From NCBI GenBank assembly GCA_035495815.1, contig DATJFH010000235.1, positions 1 to 17,089 on the forward strand: a DNA stretch of 17,089 nucleotides. Direction: 5' to 3'. This stretch comes from DATJFH01 sp035495815. Lineage in GTDB: Bacteria > Acidobacteriota > Terriglobia > Bryobacterales > Bryobacteraceae. The translations under genes and the position numbers were made by a program. The notes under the pieces are model-generated. The model was not told the origin of the DNA. It made no database searches and was given only the letters and a program-made list of their open reading frames with translations. Shown piece by piece: positions 13,545 to 17,089 of the stretch. Position 1 is the stretch's first letter, and each line of letters begins with the position of its first letter.

Positions 13545-14837
13545 ATGCAACGGCAACTCGAGGAAAAGATACGCAATCGAAAGGCGAAGGTCGGAATCGT
13601 CGGGCTGGGCTACGTCGGTTTGCCGCTCGCCGTTGAGTTCGCTAAAGCCGGCTTCGATGTAACCGGCATCGACCTGAGCGAATCGAAAGTGGACAAGGTA
13701 AACGCGGGTGAATCCTACATTGCCGACATATCCCAGGATGTTTTCAGGCCCCTGGTCGCCGCCGGCAAGCTGCGGGCCACCACCGATTTCGGCGTGATCT
13801 CCCATCTCGACACGGTGAATATCTGCGTTCCCACGCCGCTGCGGAAAACCAAGGACCCGGACATGAGCTACATCGTCTCGGCCTGCCAGCAGATCGCCAA
13901 GTACTTTCATCACGGGATGCTGGTCATCCTGGAATCGACCACCTACCCCGGAACCACGGCCGAAGTCGTATTGCCGATGCTCGAATCGAGCGAGCGGAAG
14001 GTCGGCCGCGACTTTTTTCTCTGCTTCTCGCCGGAGCGCGTCGACCCCGGCAATCCCAAATACCAGACCGCGAACATTCCGAAGGTGGTCGGCGGCTCGA
14101 CGTCCGCCTGTACCGAAGTGGGGGCGCTGTTCTACGCCCAGGCTCTCGAAAAGGTGATCCCGGTCAGTTCCACCGAAGTGGCCGAAATGGTGAAACTGCT
14201 GGAGAACACGTTTCGTATGATCAATATCGGGCTGGTGAACGAGATCGCCATGATGTGCGACCGCATGGGGATCAACGTGTGGGAAGTGATCGATGCAGCC
14301 GCAACCAAGCCATTCGGCTTCATGCCTTTCTATCCCGGTCCGGGGTTGGGCGGACACTGCATTCCCATCGATCCGTTCTACCTGTCCTGGAAAACGAAGC
14401 AGGCCGGTATTGAAGCCCGCTTCATCGAGTTGGCCGGATACATCAACGGGCAGATGCCGATGTTCGTGGTCGACAAGGTCCAGGATGCGCTCAACGATCA
14501 GGGCAAGCCGGTGAAAGGATCGAAGATCCATATCCTGGGCGTGGCCTACAAGAAGGACATCGACGATGTGCGCGAATCACCCGCGCTCGATATCATCCAG
14601 TTGCTCGGACGCCGGGGCGCAAAGCTGAGCTTCAGCGACCCGCACGTGGCCCATGTCCGGTTCGACGGTCTGGAACTGTGCTCGGATGAATCCCGGATCC
14701 GCGGGGCCGATTGCGTAGTGATCGTGACGGATCATTCCGGTTTCGATTACAAGCGCCTCGTAGACCAGGCGCCGTTGATTGTAGATACGCGAAACGCCCT
14801 GAAGGGCGTCCTGTCTGACAGGATCGTGCGTTTGTAG
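13545..14837 (+). CDS. nucleotide-sugar 6-dehydrogenase (WbpA/TviB/UDP-GlcNAc dehydrogenase type)
   Basis: A 430-residue cytosolic NAD-dependent enzyme that oxidises C6 of a UDP-hexose in two steps to a uronic acid. The Rossmann motif is 'VGIVGLGYVGLPLAVEFAKAG' with GLGYVG at about 20-25. The central domain has 'VESTTYPGTT'-like 'LESTTYPGTTAEVV', 'FSPERVDPGN', 'VGGSTSACTEVG' and 'EMVKLLENTFRMINIGLVNE'. The catalytic cysteine is C272 in 'GPGLGGHCIPIDPFYL'. The C-terminal domain has 'LGVAYKKDIDDVRESPAL'. The 'TPLRKTKDPDMSYI' and 'GHCIPIDPFYL' signatures favour the UDP-GlcNAc/GalNAc class over UDP-glucose dehydrogenase. AGGAGG (13535-13540) precedes the ATG at 13545 by 4 nt. A GTG at 13530 is an alternative start. 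It follows dapF by 26 nt. Confidence 0.92.
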   Translation: MQRQLEEKIRNRKAKVGIVGLGYVGLPLAVEFAKAGFDVTGIDLSESKVDKVNAGESYIADISQDVFRPLVAAGKLRATTDFGVISHLDTVNICVPTPLRKTKDPDMSYIVSACQQIAKYFHHGMLVILESTTYPGTTAEVVLPMLESSERKVGRDFFLCFSPERVDPGNPKYQTANIPKVVGGSTSACTEVGALFYAQALEKVIPVSSTEVAEMVKLLENTFRMINIGLVNEIAMMCDRMGINVWEVIDAAATKPFGFMPFYPGPGLGGHCIPIDPFYLSWKTKQAGIEARFIELAGYINGQMPMFVVDKVQDALNDQGKPVKGSKIHILGVAYKKDIDDVRESPALDIIQLLGRRGAKLSFSDPHVAHVRFDGLELCSDESRIRGADCVVIVTDHSGFDYKRLVDQAPLIVDTRNALKGVLSDRIVRL

Positions 14838-14847
14838 TCGTAATCAG

Positions 14848-14861
14848 CCGCCAGGCGGCGG
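14848..14861. terminator. small hairpin between convergent genes, weak terminator candidate
   Basis: CCGCC (14848-14852) and GGCGG (14857-14861) pair over a 4-nt loop in the 26-nt space between the dehydrogenase stop and the minus-strand DUF1501 stop. There is no T-tract on either side, so support as an intrinsic terminator is poor. Confidence 0.3.
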
Positions 14862-14863
14862 AC

Positions 14864-16306
14864 TCACGCCAGCAGCTTTTGAATCACCTGGCCCCCGACA
14901 TCCGTAAGCCGGAAGTCGCGGCCCTGGAATTTGAAGGTAAGCCGGGTATGGTCCAGCCCGAGCAGGTGCAGCAGGGTCGCCTGGACGTCGTGGATATGGA
15001 CGCGCTCGGTCGGAGAGAAGCCGAGTTCGTCCGTCCCGCCGACCACCTGGCCGGGCTTGATGCCGCCGCCGGCCATGAACAGCGTGTAGGCGTCGATGTG
15101 GTGATTGCGGCCTACCTTCTTGCTCTCCCGCGATTCTCCCATCGGCGTGCGCCCGAACTCCCCGCCCCAGATGACCAGCGTGTTCTCGAGCAGTCCCCGC
15201 TCTTTGAGATCGCGGATCAGCGCCGCCGTAGGCCGGTCGATCTCGCGGGTGACCTGCTCGAGCGGCTGCCCGAGATCGGCGTGATGATCCCAGTCGGTGT
15301 GGTACAGCTGTACGAAACGCGTTCCGCGCTCGACCAGCCGCCGCGCCAGCAGGCAGTTGTTCGCATAGGAGCTCTTGCCGGGCTCCGCGCCGTACATCTC
15401 CAGAGTCTTGCGGCTTTCCTTCGAGAAATCGATCAGCTCGGGACCGCTGGTCTGCATCCGGTACGCCATCTCGTAGGCCGCGATGCGGGTATTGATCTCC
15501 GGGTCGCCTGTCTCGGCGAGTTTGGCCAGATTGAGGTCGCGTATCACTTCGAGCGCCTGCTGCTCGTTGCGTGACGAGATACCCTTGGGACTGGAAAGAT
15601 CGAGGATCGGATCGCCGCCCGAGCGGAACGGGACACCCTGATACGCGCTGGGCAGGAAGCCGCTCGACCAGAGCGCGGCCCCGCCTCTCGGACCGCGCGG
15701 GCCGGATTCCAGCACCACGAAGCCCGGCAGGTCCTGCGACTCGCTCCCGATGCCGTAGGTGACCCAGGCCCCGATGCTCGGCCGGCCGAAACGCACCGAC
15801 CCGGTGTTCACGAAGCACTTGGCCGGGCCGTGATTGAAGTTGTCGGTGGAGACGCCCGAGATGAACGCGATATCGTCCACCACTCCGCCGATGTTGGGCA
15901 GCAGCTCCGACACGTACTTGCCGGATTTGCCGTACTTCTTGAACTCGCGCCGCGTGCCGAGCAGTTTGGGCGGCTCCTTGGAAAACGTGTCCATGAACGC
16001 GAACCGCTTGCCTTTGAGCAGCGATTCGGGCGCGCTCTTGCCGTCGTACTGCTGGAGCGCCGGTTTGTAGTCGAACAGATCGAGCTGGCTGGGCGCTCCG
16101 GCCATGAACAGGTAGATGACGTTCTTGACCTTCGCGGGAAAATGGGGCGATTTGGGAGCCGTCGGGTTGACGGCTTTCGCCGGGGACGCGGTCGCCAGTT
16201 CCTCGCCCAGCAGAGACGCCAGCGCGATCTTACCGACGCCGACGCAGCAGCGGTTGAAAAAGTGGCGGCGAGTTTCGAATTGCAGAAGTTTCTCTTCGGG
16301 CGTCAT
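14864..16306 (-). CDS. DUF1501 family protein (sulfatase/alkaline-phosphatase-like fold)
   Basis: A 480-residue protein with an N-terminal Tat-like segment ('TRRHFFNRCCVGVGKIALA', residues 13-31) and the full DUF1501 domain. Landmarks are 'VKNVIYLFMAGAPSQLDLFDYKP', 'AFISGVSTDNFNHGPAKCFVNTG', 'RFGRPSIGAWVTYGIGSES', 'FVQLYHTDWDHHADLG', 'NTLVIWGGEFGRTPM', 'NHHIDAYTLFMAGGGIKPG' and 'DVQATLLHLLGLD'. The conserved Asp/His set resembles the metal site of the alkaline-phosphatase superfamily, but no substrate is known. It follows the DUF1553 gene with a 9-nt gap. DUF1553/DUF1501 pairing is common in Planctomycetes and in Solibacter-like Acidobacteria. Confidence 0.93.
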   Translation of the reverse strand: MTPEEKLLQFETRRHFFNRCCVGVGKIALASLLGEELATASPAKAVNPTAPKSPHFPAKVKNVIYLFMAGAPSQLDLFDYKPALQQYDGKSAPESLLKGKRFAFMDTFSKEPPKLLGTRREFKKYGKSGKYVSELLPNIGGVVDDIAFISGVSTDNFNHGPAKCFVNTGSVRFGRPSIGAWVTYGIGSESQDLPGFVVLESGPRGPRGGAALWSSGFLPSAYQGVPFRSGGDPILDLSSPKGISSRNEQQALEVIRDLNLAKLAETGDPEINTRIAAYEMAYRMQTSGPELIDFSKESRKTLEMYGAEPGKSSYANNCLLARRLVERGTRFVQLYHTDWDHHADLGQPLEQVTREIDRPTAALIRDLKERGLLENTLVIWGGEFGRTPMGESRESKKVGRNHHIDAYTLFMAGGGIKPGQVVGGTDELGFSPTERVHIHDVQATLLHLLGLDHTRLTFKFQGRDFRLTDVGGQVIQKLLA

Positions 16307-16315
16307 TTCTCGGAT

Positions 16316-17089
16316 CTACTCCCTGGTCATGAAATCGTCCAGATTGAAAAGCACGCGGCAGACGGCAGTCCAGGCGGCCAGTTCGGGAATTTTCCTGGTG
16401 TCGACCCCCTCTTCGACCTCCCTGTTACCGTCCGGCGAGGAATCGAAAACCTGCTCCTTGACCACCAGCAGGCTGGCGGAGGTGGGGTCGCTGCTGTACT
16501 CGTCGCGCTGCAGGGCAAGAAACCTCTGGACGCGGTCCTTCTCGACCGCCGTCGGTTTCCGTCCGAGCGCGAGCAGAAAGGCGTAGTCGAGGCGGGCGCC
16601 GTCGTTCGCCGGAGCTTCGTTCTGAATCCGTTTGGCCAGCGCTCTCGAAAATTCCAGAAACGCCTCGTCATTGAGCAGCGTGAGAGCCTGCAGCGGGCTG
16701 TCGGACCGCACGCGGCGCGTGCAGGCCGTGGTGGCGTCGGGCGCGTCGAACAGCGCCAGGCCGGGGTGCGGCACGGACCGGTAGAAGAAGGTGTAGAGTC
16801 CGCGGCGGTAGCGGTCGGGACCCGTCGAGGTGGGCCATTCGCGCTTCACCTGAGTTACCGCCATAGCGCCCTCGGGAATCGGCGGGTAAACGCTGGGACC
16901 GCCGACGGCCGGCGCGAGCAGTCCGCTGGCCTCGAGCGCCGAATCGCGCAGAATCTCGGCTTCGAGCCGCATGCGGGACTGCCGCGCGATGAGTTTGTTG
17001 TAAGGATCCTTCTCCCTGAGGTCCTCGCGTACGCGCGACGACTGCCGGTAGGTGGCCGAGGTGACGATCAGCCGGTGAATCGCCTTCTG
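16316..17089 (-). CDS. DUF1553 (PSD1) domain protein, C-terminal part (5' end outside window)
   Basis: The frame runs in from the right edge: CAG AAG GCG at 17089-17081 reads Q-K-A, then 'IHRLIVTSATYRQSSR'. It stops with TAG at 16318-16316, giving 257 visible residues. The segment matches the C-terminal half of DUF1553, including 'NKLIARQSRMRLEAEILRDS', 'ALEASGLL', 'GGPSVYPP', 'YRRGLYTFFYRSVPHP', 'FDAPDATTACTRRVRSDSPL' and 'QALTLLNDEAFLEFSRALA'. In complete members this follows a PSCyt1 cytochrome-c-like and a DUF1549 domain; those would be outside the window. Function is unknown. DUF1501 starts 9 nt downstream, with GGGAG just before the TAG serving as its likely ribosome binding site, so the two are translationally coupled. 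Confidence 0.92.
   Translation of the reverse strand, partial: QKAIHRLIVTSATYRQSSRVREDLREKDPYNKLIARQSRMRLEAEILRDSALEASGLLAPAVGGPSVYPPIPEGAMAVTQVKREWPTSTGPDRYRRGLYTFFYRSVPHPGLALFDAPDATTACTRRVRSDSPLQALTLLNDEAFLEFSRALAKRIQNEAPANDGARLDYAFLLALGRKPTAVEKDRVQRFLALQRDEYSSDPTSASLLVVKEQVFDSSPDGNREVEEGVDTRKIPELAAWTAVCRVLFNLDDFMTRE

Noticed and set aside
13542..14531. A 329-codon minus-strand frame over the nucleotide-sugar dehydrogenase
   Set aside because: His- and Asp-rich shadow composition with no motif; the plus-strand gene has its Rossmann and catalytic-Cys motifs intact.
1..17089. tRNA genes, CRISPR arrays, insertion sequences, phage or defence genes
   Set aside because: I found no T-loop-like tRNA 3' halves, no regularly spaced repeats, and no transposase, integrase, nuclease or toxin-antitoxin motifs in any convincing gene.

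Overview
The window is a GC-rich bacterial chromosome segment with dense coding on both strands. Gene content points to Acidobacteria, most likely the Solibacter/Bryobacter side. The clues are a BACON-like domain joined to a long Ser/Thr/Gly-rich beta domain in an exported protein, a DUF1501/DUF1553 pair, a Tat-exported GH144-like glucanase, and a DUF3604 PHP-fold protein. The assignment is inference from gene families; there is no rRNA or other marker here. No gap between genes exceeds 300 bases. I see no tRNA, rRNA, CRISPR, transposase, integrase or phage gene.

Layout. (1) 2-220: the last 72 codons of mnmE (tRNA modification GTPase). (2) 363-989: a small zinc-ribbon membrane protein, convergent with and overlapping an EamA/DMT transporter on the minus strand (1942-896). 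(3) 2088-3155: an exported BACON-like protein with a structured leader. (4) 3326-4597: a Tat-exported GH144/glycoamylase-like enzyme, flanked by a pair of imperfect 22-nt direct repeats. (5) 4838-7298: a metK-ahcY operon of the activated-methyl cycle, with a clear sigma-70-type promoter and a bidirectional terminator shared with the next gene. (6) 8930-7347, minus: a secreted DUF3604/PHP metallo-hydrolase-like protein. (7) 9919-9204, minus: a DUF5658-like membrane protein and a DUF1992 protein. (8) 10136-14837, plus: a PfkB sugar kinase, a GT-C/GT39-like membrane glycosyltransferase, a DapF homologue and a nucleotide-sugar 6-dehydrogenase. The last three are tightly packed and suggest cell-envelope or polysaccharide work. 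(9) 17089-14864, minus: the 3' part of a DUF1553 protein followed by a DUF1501 protein.

Most of the window looks like ordinary chromosome, and I do not see a convincing new defence, mobile or biosynthetic system. The strongest anomaly is the DapF homologue. Both positions that hold the catalytic cysteines of diaminopimelate epimerase are serine (S73 and S209), while the surrounding motifs are intact. A second theme is regulatory: three genes (3326, 8930, 10136) have a -10 hexamer ending only 6-10 nt before the start codon and no Shine-Dalgarno sequence, which implies leaderless or nearly leaderless mRNAs. Other genes (metK, ahcY, the glycosyltransferase, the BACON protein) have normal ribosome binding sites.
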